Shown: piece by piece, positions 18,026-26,445 of the stretch
Numbering within the stretch: position 1 is the stretch's first letter
Layout: the number at the start of each line of letters is the position of its first letter
Assembly: GCA_902790635.1 (NCBI GenBank)
Contig: CADASN010000002.1
Coordinates: forward strand, 1 to 64,000
Source: an uncultured Bacteroidia bacterium
GTDB lineage: Bacteria; Bacteroidota; Bacteroidia; Bacteroidales; UBA932
DNA length: 64,000 nucleotides
Direction of reading: 5' to 3'
Program-made: the position numbers and the translations under genes
The notes under the pieces: generated by a model
Seen by the model: the letters and a program-made list of their open reading frames with translations, nothing else
Database searches by the model: none
What the model was told of the DNA's origin: nothing

Positions 18026-19405
18026 CTATCTCCCGGGACGGGGCCGGGCGGCTTCCCGCCAGGGGGCTGCGGCCTGGTCGCAGAGTTCGATGAAGTGGGC
18101 CTTGAGCTCATCCCAGCGGTAGTAGGGGCCGCTGACGGCTTCGATGCCCGGCAGGAGGACTTCCTGCTCGTTGTAGAGGACCTTGGCGAGGACTTCGCCC
18201 TGCTTGTTCTTGTAGAAGATCATCTGGCAGTTGCCGGCCATCGGGATCTGGAAGAAGGCATACCAGCCCATCTCGTGGGCCTGCTTGTAGGGGAAATGGC
18301 GGTACTGCGGGTCGTCGATGCCCATCAGGGCGAAGAGCGGCAGCAGGGAGGTGTCGTGGCCGAAGCGAAGATCGGCGGCGCGGTGGCTGCCCGGCTGCAT
18401 GGCGGCATCCGCTTTCTCGACGAAGTCCATCAGCAGCGGACGGATGGCGTAGCGGATGACGTCGCCGTTCTCCACGGAGCCGCCCCACATCCGGTAGATG
18501 GAGTCGTTGCCTTCTGCCCAGAGGTAGGTCAACTCCTCGGGAGTGAAGTAGTTGCGGTAGATGTCGATGCCGAGGAAGTCCACCAGCTGGCAGAGTCCGC
18601 CGGTCGTGAAGATGGCGCGGACGAAGGGCTCGGGATTGCCGAGGGCCTTGACGGCGGCGCCCAGGTCGGTGAACAGCGGGGTGAGGAAGCGGGTGAAATC
18701 ATAACCCGGCTCGCCCGTGGCGGGCGTGAAGGGACGCGGTCCCTGCGGCTGCATGCCCGGGAATCCGCCCGGAGGGAAACTGGGACGCGGGGCCGGGGTT
18801 TCGCCGGGGCGCGGGACGCGCAGGCTGGGGTTGATGTAGGCCATGAAGCGTTCGGCGCTGGTGAAGGTGAATTCCATCTTGGGGAATTTGTCCTTCAGGC
18901 CGTAGGTGAAGTTGCACATGCTGACGATGCAGCGGAAGTTGGTGCTGGAGAAGCAGTTGACTTCCTGGCGGGACTTGTCTTTGAAGACGCTCGGGTAGCG
19001 GTCTGCCATCCGGGCGGCAATCTGCTGGTGCTCGCGGGCGCCGCGCGGGGTCAGGGAGCCTTCCATCCCCTTGTGGGCCTCTACGACGGCTTCGACGTCG
19101 GCCCAGAGGGACTTGCCGGCCGGGGTCAGCAGGCCGAGCGAGTCGAGGTAGGCGAATCCCGCCTGCGCGTTGCGCGCAAAGGTCGAATTCTGCTCGTAGC
19201 GGGAGCCGTGCCGGCCGTAGTGGGAGATGTAGAAGGGTTTGAAGCCCTTCGGGGCCGGGGTGTCGTGGATCGGGGCGAATTCGTAGGAGTGCATGTTGTT
19301 GGACGCCCGGTCGGGATTCTCGGCGAGAAGCCGCAAGGCCGCCTCCTGGGCGCCGAGGCTGACGCAGCATGCCGCCAGCAGGGAAAGGACAAGAAATCTT
19401 TTCAT
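18026..19405 (-). CDS. Histidine acid phosphatase, MINPP/phytase-like, first copy
   Basis: A 459-residue exported phosphatase of the histidine acid phosphatase branch (MINPP-like). Signal peptide MKRFLVLSLLAACCVSLGAQ. The catalytic motif SHYGRHGSRY puts the phosphorylated His at residue 66, and RFGHDTSLLPL supplies His350 and Asp351, the proton donor pair. Likely substrates are inositol phosphates or other phosphate monoesters in the periplasm or at the surface. A Pro/Gly-rich insertion (RPSFPPGGFPGMQPQGPRP) lies in the middle. I used the Met at 19405 because it begins the signal peptide. It has a paralogue directly upstream. Confidence 0.85.
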   Translation of the reverse strand: MKRFLVLSLLAACCVSLGAQEAALRLLAENPDRASNNMHSYEFAPIHDTPAPKGFKPFYISHYGRHGSRYEQNSTFARNAQAGFAYLDSLGLLTPAGKSLWADVEAVVEAHKGMEGSLTPRGAREHQQIAARMADRYPSVFKDKSRQEVNCFSSTNFRCIVSMCNFTYGLKDKFPKMEFTFTSAERFMAYINPSLRVPRPGETPAPRPSFPPGGFPGMQPQGPRPFTPATGEPGYDFTRFLTPLFTDLGAAVKALGNPEPFVRAIFTTGGLCQLVDFLGIDIYRNYFTPEELTYLWAEGNDSIYRMWGGSVENGDVIRYAIRPLLMDFVEKADAAMQPGSHRAADLRFGHDTSLLPLFALMGIDDPQYRHFPYKQAHEMGWYAFFQIPMAGNCQMIFYKNKQGEVLAKVLYNEQEVLLPGIEAVSGPYYRWDELKAHFIELCDQAAAPWREAARPRPGR

Positions 19406-19442
19406 ACGGATGTAATGGTTGTCAAGTATGCGGCTGCAGGCC

Positions 19443-19464
19443 GCTTTCCCAAAATTGGGAAAGC
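19443..19464. promoter_or_regulatory. 22 bp palindrome between the two phosphatase genes
   Basis: GCTTTCCCAA and TTGGGAAAGC form 10 bp arms around AA, 38 bases upstream of the downstream phosphatase start. A second, shorter palindrome TCAAAACATTTTGA lies at 19507-19520. They could be operators or processing hairpins; no T run follows the first. Confidence 0.35.
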
Positions 19465-19531
19465 CCGGCGAGAAAAGCAAGAGGGGTCCTGCCTTTTGAA
19501 TGATGTTCAAAACATTTTGACGCGGGGAGTA

Positions 19532-20818
19532 TCAGAAACTGAACTCCCGGATCCGGCGCTCCAGGTGGGCCTTGAGCTCGGACCAGCGGTAGTAGGGGCC
19601 GCTGAAGGGCTCCAGCCCGCGGACGAGGGTCTCCTGCTCGTTGTAGAAGAACTTGACGAGCGGCTCGGCGCCCCGCTTGCGGAAGAAGACCATCTGCAGG
19701 TTGGAGGCCATGCAGACACGCCGGAAACTCTGCCAGCTGTCGGAGGCGTCGGCATTGTGGACCCGGTCGCCGGGGCCTTCGAGACCGATCAGGCCGGCCA
19801 GCGGCAGGATGCCCGTGTCGTGGCCGAAACGCAGGTCGGCGGCCGTCCCGCTCCCGTCCTGCAGGGCCGCGTCCGCCCGGTCGATGATGTCCTGCACCAG
19901 GTCCCGGGCCGCCCAGAGGATGTGGTCGCCGAATTCGACGGAATTGCCCATCGAATTGTAGGTCGAGGAGTTGTAGCAGCGGTACCAGCCGATGAGTTCG
20001 TCCTCCGTGAAGAAGCGGCTGAAGATGTCGGCATCGGGCGTCTCCGTGCACTGGCGCATCCCGGCGAAACGGAAGATCTGGTACATGAAGGTATAAGGAT
20101 CCTTGACGACGGCATGGACGCGGGCCGTGTCCGCGATGCAGACGAGCTGCATGAAGCGGGTGGGATCGATGCTGGAAAGGGCCATCGAGGAGAGGAGGCG
20201 GCTGCTGGCGGCGGAGATGCTGTCACCCTCGAAATAATCATGCGCCAGCAGGTTGATGTATCTGTCGCCCGTGACGAAGTCGAACTGCAGCTGCGGGGCG
20301 CAGTCGTCCAGGCTGGCCGTGAAGAAGGCCATGCTGAGCAGGCAGCGGGGGATGTTGCTGGACTGGACGAAAACCTTCCGGCGGGATTTGTCGCGCCAGA
20401 TGCGCGGATAGCGCTCGTAGAGCCGCTGCGCGATGGCTCGGTGCTCCCGGCCGCCGCGGGGCGTGAGTTCCCCGGCCATGTCGATATGGTCCTCGTGGAT
20501 GGCATCGACCATCCGGTAGAGTTCTTCTCCCTCCGGGGTCAGGATCCCCGCTTCGCGGGCGGCGGTCATCGCCTCGAAGGCGCGCTCGGCCGAGCGGCCG
20601 ATGGCGCGGCGGGAGCCATGCCGGCCGTAGTGGCTGACATAGAAGGGTTTGTATCCGGCGGGGGCCGGCGTCTCGACGGAGGGAAGGTATTCGTAGGAAT
20701 GGTGTACGCCGGCGGCGCGTTCGGGATTCTCGCGGATCAGGTCTTCAAATGCGGTCTGGGCGAAAAGCCCCGGGCAGAGCAGCACGGCGGCCAGGAAAAA
20801 GGGGATGCGGTGGTTCAT
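19532..20818 (-). CDS. Histidine acid phosphatase, MINPP/phytase-like, second copy
   Basis: A 428-residue exported paralogue of the neighbouring phosphatase, sharing the architecture and motifs: SHYGRHGSRR near residue 65 with the nucleophilic His, and LRFGHDTGILPLAGL with the His-Asp donor pair. Signal peptide MNHRIPFFLAAVLLCPGLFAQ. It lacks the Pro/Gly-rich insertion of its partner. The start at 20818 begins the signal peptide; a TATATTTG -7 box lies 22 bases upstream. It is probably the first gene of phosphatase-phosphatase-GH43-flavodoxin. The two copies have diverged well beyond recent duplication, which suggests different substrates. Confidence 0.85.
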   Translation of the reverse strand: MNHRIPFFLAAVLLCPGLFAQTAFEDLIRENPERAAGVHHSYEYLPSVETPAPAGYKPFYVSHYGRHGSRRAIGRSAERAFEAMTAAREAGILTPEGEELYRMVDAIHEDHIDMAGELTPRGGREHRAIAQRLYERYPRIWRDKSRRKVFVQSSNIPRCLLSMAFFTASLDDCAPQLQFDFVTGDRYINLLAHDYFEGDSISAASSRLLSSMALSSIDPTRFMQLVCIADTARVHAVVKDPYTFMYQIFRFAGMRQCTETPDADIFSRFFTEDELIGWYRCYNSSTYNSMGNSVEFGDHILWAARDLVQDIIDRADAALQDGSGTAADLRFGHDTGILPLAGLIGLEGPGDRVHNADASDSWQSFRRVCMASNLQMVFFRKRGAEPLVKFFYNEQETLVRGLEPFSGPYYRWSELKAHLERRIREFSF

Positions 20819-20828
20819 ACAAACTGGA

Positions 20829-20860
20829 TTTGTCTTTCGCAAATATAATTTATATTTTTG
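20829..20860. promoter_or_regulatory. Overlapping divergent promoters of the phosphatase and aromatic operons
   Basis: Plus strand: TTTG (20829-20832), 20-base spacer, TATTTTTG (20853-20860), serving pheA. Minus strand: TATATTTG at 20847-20840, serving the phosphatase. The two -7 boxes lie five bases apart within one AT-rich island, so the two polymerases would compete. Confidence 0.7.
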
Positions 20861-20885
20861 CAAAATGCAGTAGTTGTATTACCAA

Positions 20886-21977
20886 ATGGAGAATCTGGAA
20901 GCAATCAGGAAGCAGATCGACGCCGTCGATGCGCAGATTTCCGACCTCTTCGAGGAGCGGATGGAACTGTGCCGGCAGGTGGTCGAATACAAGATGGCGC
21001 ACGGACTCGGGATCTCCGATCCGGCCCGGGAGGAGCAGCTGATCCAGCGCAATGCGGCGCGCATCCGAGACCGCGCAATCCGCGAATACTATGTCAATTT
21101 CGAGAAGCACGTGTTCAGCCTCTCCCGCGCCTGGCAGAAGCAGCTGATGAACGGGCTGAAAGTGGCGTACAGCGGGGTCCCCGGGGCGTTTGCCTACATC
21201 GCTGCGGCCCGGATGTTCCCGGGTGCGGAGCTGGTCTCCTACCCGGAGTTCGAGCAGGCGTACCGCGCCTGCGAGACGGGGGAGGCCGACATCGTGGTAC
21301 TTCCTTTCGAGAACAGCTTCGCCGGGGAGGTCTCGACGGTCACGGACCTGATGTTCTCCGGTTCGCTCTATGTCAACCATGCCATCGAAGTGGAAGCGGA
21401 GCAGAACCTGCTCGGCCTGCCGGGCGTGGACAGATCCCGGATCCGCGAGGTCTGGAGTCATCCGCAGGCCCTGGCCCAATGCGCGGAGTACATCCGGAGC
21501 AACCATTTCGCGACGCGGGATTTCTCCAACACGGCGCTGGCCGCGAAGGAAGTTGCCGCGAGGAAGGATCCGTCCTGCGCCGCCATCGGGACCGTCGAGG
21601 CTGCTGAGCTCTACGGCCTGGAGGTCGTCGAGCGCAGGATCAACACCAGCCGGACCAATACGACCCGCTTCGCCGCCTTCTCTCGGGTCCTGAACCTGGA
21701 CACCACCAACAAGCGCAAGATGGGCAAGCACTTCATCCTGATGTTTACCGTCAAGAACGAAGCGGGTGCCCTGGCACAGACGCTCAACATCATCGGCGCC
21801 CACAATTTCAATATGTACAACCTCCACAGCCGCCCGATGAAGGAGCTGCCGTGGAATTACTATTTCTTTGTCGAGCTGGACGGAGACATCGCGACGGAGG
21901 AGGGGAGCAGCATGCTCCACGAACTCGGTCCGCTCTGCGACCGCCTCAAGCTTGTCGGATCGTTCTATCTCGGTTAG
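20886..21977 (+). CDS. pheA: Bifunctional chorismate mutase / prephenate dehydratase (P-protein)
   Basis: A 363-residue enzyme converting chorismate through prephenate to phenylpyruvate. Residues 1-90 form an AroQ chorismate mutase domain (IDAVDAQISDLFEERMELCR). Roughly 95-275 are the prephenate dehydratase domain, with VVLPFENSFAGEVSTVTDLM and INTSRTNTTRFAAF carrying the conserved TRF catalytic Thr. From about 285 an ACT domain (FTVKNEAGALAQTLNIIGAH) should bind phenylalanine for feedback control. I prefer the Met at 20886 (MENLEAIRK) to the one at 20874. It is the first gene of the four-gene aromatic operon and lies six bases ahead of aroC. Confidence 0.93.
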   Translation: MENLEAIRKQIDAVDAQISDLFEERMELCRQVVEYKMAHGLGISDPAREEQLIQRNAARIRDRAIREYYVNFEKHVFSLSRAWQKQLMNGLKVAYSGVPGAFAYIAAARMFPGAELVSYPEFEQAYRACETGEADIVVLPFENSFAGEVSTVTDLMFSGSLYVNHAIEVEAEQNLLGLPGVDRSRIREVWSHPQALAQCAEYIRSNHFATRDFSNTALAAKEVAARKDPSCAAIGTVEAAELYGLEVVERRINTSRTNTTRFAAFSRVLNLDTTNKRKMGKHFILMFTVKNEAGALAQTLNIIGAHNFNMYNLHSRPMKELPWNYYFFVELDGDIATEEGSSMLHELGPLCDRLKLVGSFYLG

Positions 21978-21983
21978 TCTGTT

Positions 21984-23075
21984 ATGAAGAATACCCTTGG
22001 CACCAGCGTTACGATGACCGTCTTCGGCGAGAGCCACGGACCGGCAGTGGGCGTCGTTCTCGACGGCCTCGCACCGGGCCTGGCGGTGGACGAGGCTTTC
22101 ATCGCGGAGCGCCTTTCCCGGCGCCGCCCGGCCGGCCCGGCGGATACCGCCCGCGTGGAGCCGGACCATTTCCGGATCCTCAGCGGGGCCTGGCAGGGCC
22201 GCACCACCGGCACGCCGCTCGTGATCGTGATCCCGAACGAGAATGTCCGCAGCGCGGACTACGACCAACTCGCGCACGTCGCCCGTCCTTCGCACGCCGA
22301 CTATACCGCGCAGATGAAATACCACGGCTTCCAGGATCCCCGGGGCGGCGGCCATTTCTCCGGCCGCGTGACGGCCGGAATCGTGGCGGCCGGAGCCGTC
22401 TGCGAGCAGGCCCTGGCGGCCAAAGGCATCCGTGTCGCGACGCACATCCTGCGCTGCGGGGGCGTGGAGGATGCCCCTTTCACGGATGTGGCTTCGGAGA
22501 TCGGGCGGATCGAGGGACGCAGCTTCCCCTTGATCCGGGACCTCGAGAAGCAGGTGGAGGCGGCCATCCTGGCGGCCCGGCAGGAGCAGGATTCGCTCGG
22601 CGGGGTGATCCAGACCGGGATCTGCGGCCTTCCGGCCGGCCTCGGCGAGCCTTGGTTCGACTCGCTGGAAGGGGTGCTCGCGCGGGCGGTTTTCGCCGTC
22701 GGCGGCATCAAGGGCATCGAGTTCGGTGCCGGATTCGGCTTCGCGGAACTGCGCGGCTCGCAGGCCAATGATCCGTTCCGGATGCAGGACGGCCGCGTCG
22801 TGACGGCCGCCAACCGCAGCGGCGGGATCAACGGCGGCATCACCAACGGGATGCCCGTCATTTTCAACATGGCCGTCAAGCCGACGCCTTCCATCGCCCG
22901 CAAGCAGCAGACGGTGGATTTCGTCGAAGGGAAAGAAGTGGACCTCGCGCTCACCGGACGTCATGATCCCGCCATCATCCGGCGGATCTGCCCGGTGGTG
23001 ACCGCCCTGGTCAGCGTGGTGCTCTGCGACCAGCTCGCCCTGCGCTACGGGACCGATTATCTCGCACAGTTATGA
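21984..23075 (+). CDS. aroC: Chorismate synthase
   Basis: A 363-residue FMN-dependent lyase that makes chorismate from EPSP. Signatures seen: GTSVTMTVFGESHGPAVGVV at the N-terminus, DYTAQMKYHGFQDPRGGGHF and GRVTAGIVAAGAV in the middle, and the C-terminal NMAVKPTPSI with HDPAIIRRICPV. The length is normal. It overlaps tyrA by four bases (ATGA). Chorismate made here feeds both neighbouring genes. Confidence 0.96.
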   Translation: MKNTLGTSVTMTVFGESHGPAVGVVLDGLAPGLAVDEAFIAERLSRRRPAGPADTARVEPDHFRILSGAWQGRTTGTPLVIVIPNENVRSADYDQLAHVARPSHADYTAQMKYHGFQDPRGGGHFSGRVTAGIVAAGAVCEQALAAKGIRVATHILRCGGVEDAPFTDVASEIGRIEGRSFPLIRDLEKQVEAAILAARQEQDSLGGVIQTGICGLPAGLGEPWFDSLEGVLARAVFAVGGIKGIEFGAGFGFAELRGSQANDPFRMQDGRVVTAANRSGGINGGITNGMPVIFNMAVKPTPSIARKQQTVDFVEGKEVDLALTGRHDPAIIRRICPVVTALVSVVLCDQLALRYGTDYLAQL

Positions 23076-23929
23076 CAGGATTCATCAATTACCAGAAGGT
23101 CCTCATCGTAGGACTCGGCCTGATCGGCGGCTCTTATGCACAGAAACTCAGCCTGCTGGGCTTCGAGGTGGGGGCGCTTGCCCGGCGTCAGGAGACGCTT
23201 GACTACGCCCTGCAGCATGGGCTGATCGCCCACGGCCGCACCGACGTGACGCGGGAGTATGTCTCGCAGTTCGACCTGATCGTGTTCGCCCTCTATCCCA
23301 GGACGTTCGTGGACTGGATCCGCAAGTACCAGGATTACTTGAAGCCGGGCGCCGTGGTCACGGACGTGACGGGCGTCAAGCGCAGCGTCGTTCCGGTCGT
23401 GCAGGAACTGCTCCGGCCGGACGTCGAATTCGTGCCGGCGCACCCGATGGCGGGCCGCGAAGTCTGTGGCGTGGAGAACAGCGACGCCCGCATTTTCGCG
23501 AACGCCAATTTCATCATCACGCCCACGGAGCGCAATACCCCGGAGGGGATCGAACTCATCCGCACCCTGGGCTGCATCCTCGGTTTCCGGCACATCGCCG
23601 TGCTCTCGCCCGAGGAGCATGACGAGATGATCGGCTTCCTGTCGCAGCTGACGCACTGCATCGCCGTCTCGCTGATGACCTGCAAGGATTCGGAGAAACT
23701 GGTGGAATATACGGGGGATTCGTTCCGCGACCTCACGCGCATCGCTCGGATCAACGAGGAGATGTGGACGGAACTCTTCATGGAGAACCGCGACGAACTC
23801 CTCTCGCAGATGGACCTTTTCCTCGCCCAGTTTTCCCGCATGCGGGAGGCCCTGGCGGCTGGAGATACGGATACGATGAAGGAAATGATGCGCCTGTCCA
23901 CGCAGCGGCGGGCATATTTTGACAAATAG
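23072..23929 (+). CDS. tyrA: Prephenate dehydrogenase
   Basis: A 285-residue NAD(P)-dependent enzyme that turns prephenate into 4-hydroxyphenylpyruvate. The dinucleotide loop VGLGLIGGSYAQKL is at residues 12-25. The catalytic His region is AHPMAGREVCGVENSD, and the C-terminal helical dimerisation part includes EEHDEMIGFLSQLTHCIAVS. There is no ACT domain, so tyrosine feedback would have to act elsewhere. Its start is coupled to aroC by a four-base overlap. Confidence 0.94.
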   Translation: MTGFINYQKVLIVGLGLIGGSYAQKLSLLGFEVGALARRQETLDYALQHGLIAHGRTDVTREYVSQFDLIVFALYPRTFVDWIRKYQDYLKPGAVVTDVTGVKRSVVPVVQELLRPDVEFVPAHPMAGREVCGVENSDARIFANANFIITPTERNTPEGIELIRTLGCILGFRHIAVLSPEEHDEMIGFLSQLTHCIAVSLMTCKDSEKLVEYTGDSFRDLTRIARINEEMWTELFMENRDELLSQMDLFLAQFSRMREALAAGDTDTMKEMMRLSTQRRAYFDK

Positions 23930-23944
23930 AAAAAGGCTCTGACC

Positions 23945-24976
23945 ATGAATATGATTTTTAAGCGCAAGCTGCTGATCCCCAAGGAGATCAAGGAAATGTA
24001 CCCGATCTCTCCGGAAGGGGCGGCGGCCAAGCAGCAGAATGACAAGGTCATCCGGCAGGTCTTCGCGGGCGGGAGCGACCGGCTCCTGCTGGTGATCGGC
24101 CCCTGTTCGGCGGACCGGGAGGATGCGGTGATCGAATACATTTCCCGCTTGCGGGAGCTGCAGGAGCAGGTGAAGGACAAGATCGTCATCGTGCCGCGCA
24201 TCTATACCAACAAGCCGCGCACCACCGGCGCCGGCTACAAGGGGATGCTGCACCAGCCTAATCCGCAGGCCCATTCGGACATGCTCAAGGGGCTGATTTC
24301 CATCCGCAAGCTGCACATGCGGGCACTCAACGAGACCGGCTTCTCCTGCGCCGACGAGATGCTCTACCCGGAGAACCACCGTTTCCTGGATGACCTGCTG
24401 TCCTACGTGGCCGTGGGGGCGCGCTCGGTGGAGGACCAGCAGCACCGCCTGACGGCCAGCGGCCTGGATATCCCGGTGGGCATGAAGAACCCGACGGGGG
24501 GTGATCTCTCCGTGATGATGAACGCCCTGCGGGCGGCCCAGAGCGGGCATACCTTCATCTACCGCAACTGGGAGGTGGAGACCCAGGGCAATCCGCTCGC
24601 ACATGCCATCCTGCGCGGCTACGTCGATTCGCATGGCAATACGCATCCCAACTACCACTACGAGGACCTGGCCCGGCTGTGCGATCTCTATGCCGGAAGC
24701 GGGCTCCAGAATCCGGCGGTGCTGATCGATACGAACCATTGCAATTCCGGCAAGCAATATCTGGAGCAGGTGCGCATCGCGAAAGAAGTGCTTCACAGCA
24801 CCCGCCACAGTGCGGAGATCCATGCGCTGGTGAAGGGTATGATGATCGAGTCCTATCTGGAGGACGGCTGCCAGAAGCCCGGCGACGGCGTTTACGGCAA
24901 GTCCATCACCGATCCCTGCCTGGGCTGGGCCAAGACCGAGCGCCTGGTGCTGGACCTGGCGGAACTTTGGGTCTAG
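23945..24976 (+). CDS. aroG: 3-deoxy-7-phosphoheptulonate synthase, class I alpha
   Basis: A 343-residue DAHP synthase catalysing the entry step of the shikimate pathway from PEP and erythrose-4-phosphate. Conserved stretches are LLLVIGPCSADREDAV (metal-binding Cys), VPRIYTNKPRTTGAGYKG, GARSVEDQQHR and the late SITDPCLGWAKTERL. It belongs to the AroG/F/H group without a fused chorismate mutase, which fits a genome where that domain is fused to pheA. It ends the operon, 15 bases after tyrA. Its stop codon sits in the loop of a perfect hairpin. Confidence 0.94.
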   Translation: MNMIFKRKLLIPKEIKEMYPISPEGAAAKQQNDKVIRQVFAGGSDRLLLVIGPCSADREDAVIEYISRLRELQEQVKDKIVIVPRIYTNKPRTTGAGYKGMLHQPNPQAHSDMLKGLISIRKLHMRALNETGFSCADEMLYPENHRFLDDLLSYVAVGARSVEDQQHRLTASGLDIPVGMKNPTGGDLSVMMNALRAAQSGHTFIYRNWEVETQGNPLAHAILRGYVDSHGNTHPNYHYEDLARLCDLYAGSGLQNPAVLIDTNHCNSGKQYLEQVRIAKEVLHSTRHSAEIHALVKGMMIESYLEDGCQKPGDGVYGKSITDPCLGWAKTERLVLDLAELWV

Positions 24977-24989
24977 CGACCCAAAGTTC
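24962..24989. terminator. Perfect hairpin holding the aroG stop codon in its loop
   Basis: GAACTTTGGGTC and GACCCAAAGTTC form a perfect 12 bp stem around the loop TAGC, which contains the TAG stop of aroG. No T run follows, so it may act as an mRNA 3'-end stabiliser rather than a classical terminator. Confidence 0.6.
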
Positions 24990-24997
24990 AGGTATTC

Positions 24998-25041
24998 ACC
25001 GGGGGGCGTTCCCCCCAGACCCCCTGCGTCGCTTCGCTCCT
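24998..25041. repeat. G-run/C-run hairpin repeat, copy 1
   Basis: A hairpin GGGGGG-CGTT-CCCCCC is followed a few bases on by CCCCCTGCGTCGCTTCGCTCC (25018 onward). The same arrangement occurs at 57227-57275. Both copies lie between the stops of converging genes; here aroG and the aldehyde dehydrogenase gene. I see no reading frame in it. Confidence 0.65.
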
Positions 25042-25048
25042 AGCCGGT

Positions 25049-26440
25049 CTACCCCAGGAGCCGGCGGAAGAGCTTGTAGAGTTTGTACGGCATGTAGCGG
25101 AAGGGCAGGTCGAGGCGGCGGGGCGTGATGACGAGCGCCCGCTCGTGGGTGAAGGCGTCGAAGCTGAGTTTGCCGTGGTAGTGGCCCATGCCGGAGTTGC
25201 CGACGCCGCCGAAGGGGACTTTCTCGTTGACGATGTGCATGATGGTGTCGTTGATGCACGCGCCGCCGGAGGAGGTGCGCCGGATGACTTCCTTGCCGTC
25301 GCACGCTTTCCCGAAGAAATACAGCGCCAGCGGCTTTTCGCGTCCGTTCACGAAGGCGAGGGCGTCGTCCAGCGAGTCGAAAGTGCAGACCGGCAGGACC
25401 GGGCCGAAGATCTCCGTGGTCATCACGGGGGAGTCCGGGGCCGGGTCGAGCACGACCGAGGGTTCGATATAGCGTGTGGTGGGGTCGGTCCGGCCGCCGC
25501 GCACCATCCCGGATGCTTCCGGGCCGGAAAGGTAGGAGGCCACGCGGGTGAAGGCGTCGTCGCTGACCATCCGGACAAAGTGCTCCGTCTGCCGGGGGTC
25601 TTCGCCCAGCAGGGCGTGGACCTGGCGGAAATACTCATCCACGAAAGCGTCACGGATTTTCCTGTCTATCAATACATAATCCGGTGCGATGCAGGTCTGT
25701 CCGGCATTGAGGGCCTTGCCCCAGGCGATGCGCCTGGCGGCGAGCCTGAGGTCTGCGTCTGCCGTGATGATGCAGGGACTCTTGCCGCCGAGCTCGAGTA
25801 CGACGGGTGTGAGGTGTTTCGCGGCTGCGGACATGACGACCCGTCCCAGGGCGGGGCTGCCGGTACAGAAGATGATGTCCCAGCGCAGGTCGAGCAACTG
25901 GGTGTTGACCACGCGGTTGCCCTGTACGACGGCGATATAGCGTTCGTCGAAGGCCGCAGCGATCATCTCGCCGATTACGCGCGAGACATGGGGTACGTAG
26001 GGGGAGGGCTTGAGCAGGGCCGTGCAGCCGGCGGAGATGGCTCCGACAAGGGGATTGACCAGCAACTGGAAGGGATAGTTCCAGGGGGCGATGATGAGCG
26101 CGCTGCCCAGCGGCTCCGTCACGATGCGGCTGCGCGAGGGGAGCATCTGCATCGGGGTGGACTTGCGCTTCGTGCGCGCCCAGCTGCCCAGGTGCCTCAG
26201 GTGATTGCGGATCTCGCCGGTCACGAGGCTGATTTCCGTCAGGAAGGCCTCCTGCTCGGATTTGTGCAGGTCGGTCCGGAGGGCTTCGTAGAGCGGCTTT
26301 TCAAACTGCTTGATGGCTGCCAGGAGCTTGCGCAGCATCTGCTTGCGGAACTGCAGGTCCCGGGTGACGCCGGAGGCGAAGTATTCGTGCTGGAGCCGGT
26401 GCAGCTCGCTGATGCGCTCGGGGGAGGTGTTTCCTGTCAT
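25049..26440 (-). CDS. Aldehyde dehydrogenase, class 3-like
   Basis: A 463-residue NAD(P)-dependent aldehyde dehydrogenase of the short class 3 (fatty aldehyde/ALDH3-like) group. The catalytic Cys is in GKALNAGQTCIAPDYVLID and the general base Glu in PVVLELGGKSPCI; the cofactor region is SALIIAPWNYPFQLLVNPL. It may end in a membrane-associating tail (RYMPYKLYKLFRRLLG). It lies five bases downstream of the acyl-CoA ligase gene as the last member of a four-gene operon, which suggests that it oxidises a long-chain aldehyde. Substrate is inference. Confidence 0.88.
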   Translation of the reverse strand: MTGNTSPERISELHRLQHEYFASGVTRDLQFRKQMLRKLLAAIKQFEKPLYEALRTDLHKSEQEAFLTEISLVTGEIRNHLRHLGSWARTKRKSTPMQMLPSRSRIVTEPLGSALIIAPWNYPFQLLVNPLVGAISAGCTALLKPSPYVPHVSRVIGEMIAAAFDERYIAVVQGNRVVNTQLLDLRWDIIFCTGSPALGRVVMSAAAKHLTPVVLELGGKSPCIITADADLRLAARRIAWGKALNAGQTCIAPDYVLIDRKIRDAFVDEYFRQVHALLGEDPRQTEHFVRMVSDDAFTRVASYLSGPEASGMVRGGRTDPTTRYIEPSVVLDPAPDSPVMTTEIFGPVLPVCTFDSLDDALAFVNGREKPLALYFFGKACDGKEVIRRTSSGGACINDTIMHIVNEKVPFGGVGNSGMGHYHGKLSFDAFTHERALVITPRRLDLPFRYMPYKLYKLFRRLLG

Positions 26441-26445
26441 GGGGG

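Noticed and set aside
18095..20848. Open frame of about 900 codons on the plus strand across the two phosphatase genes
   Set aside because: It is the mirror of two real signal-peptide-bearing phosphatases; the translation is Gly/Ala/Val/Glu-rich without motifs.
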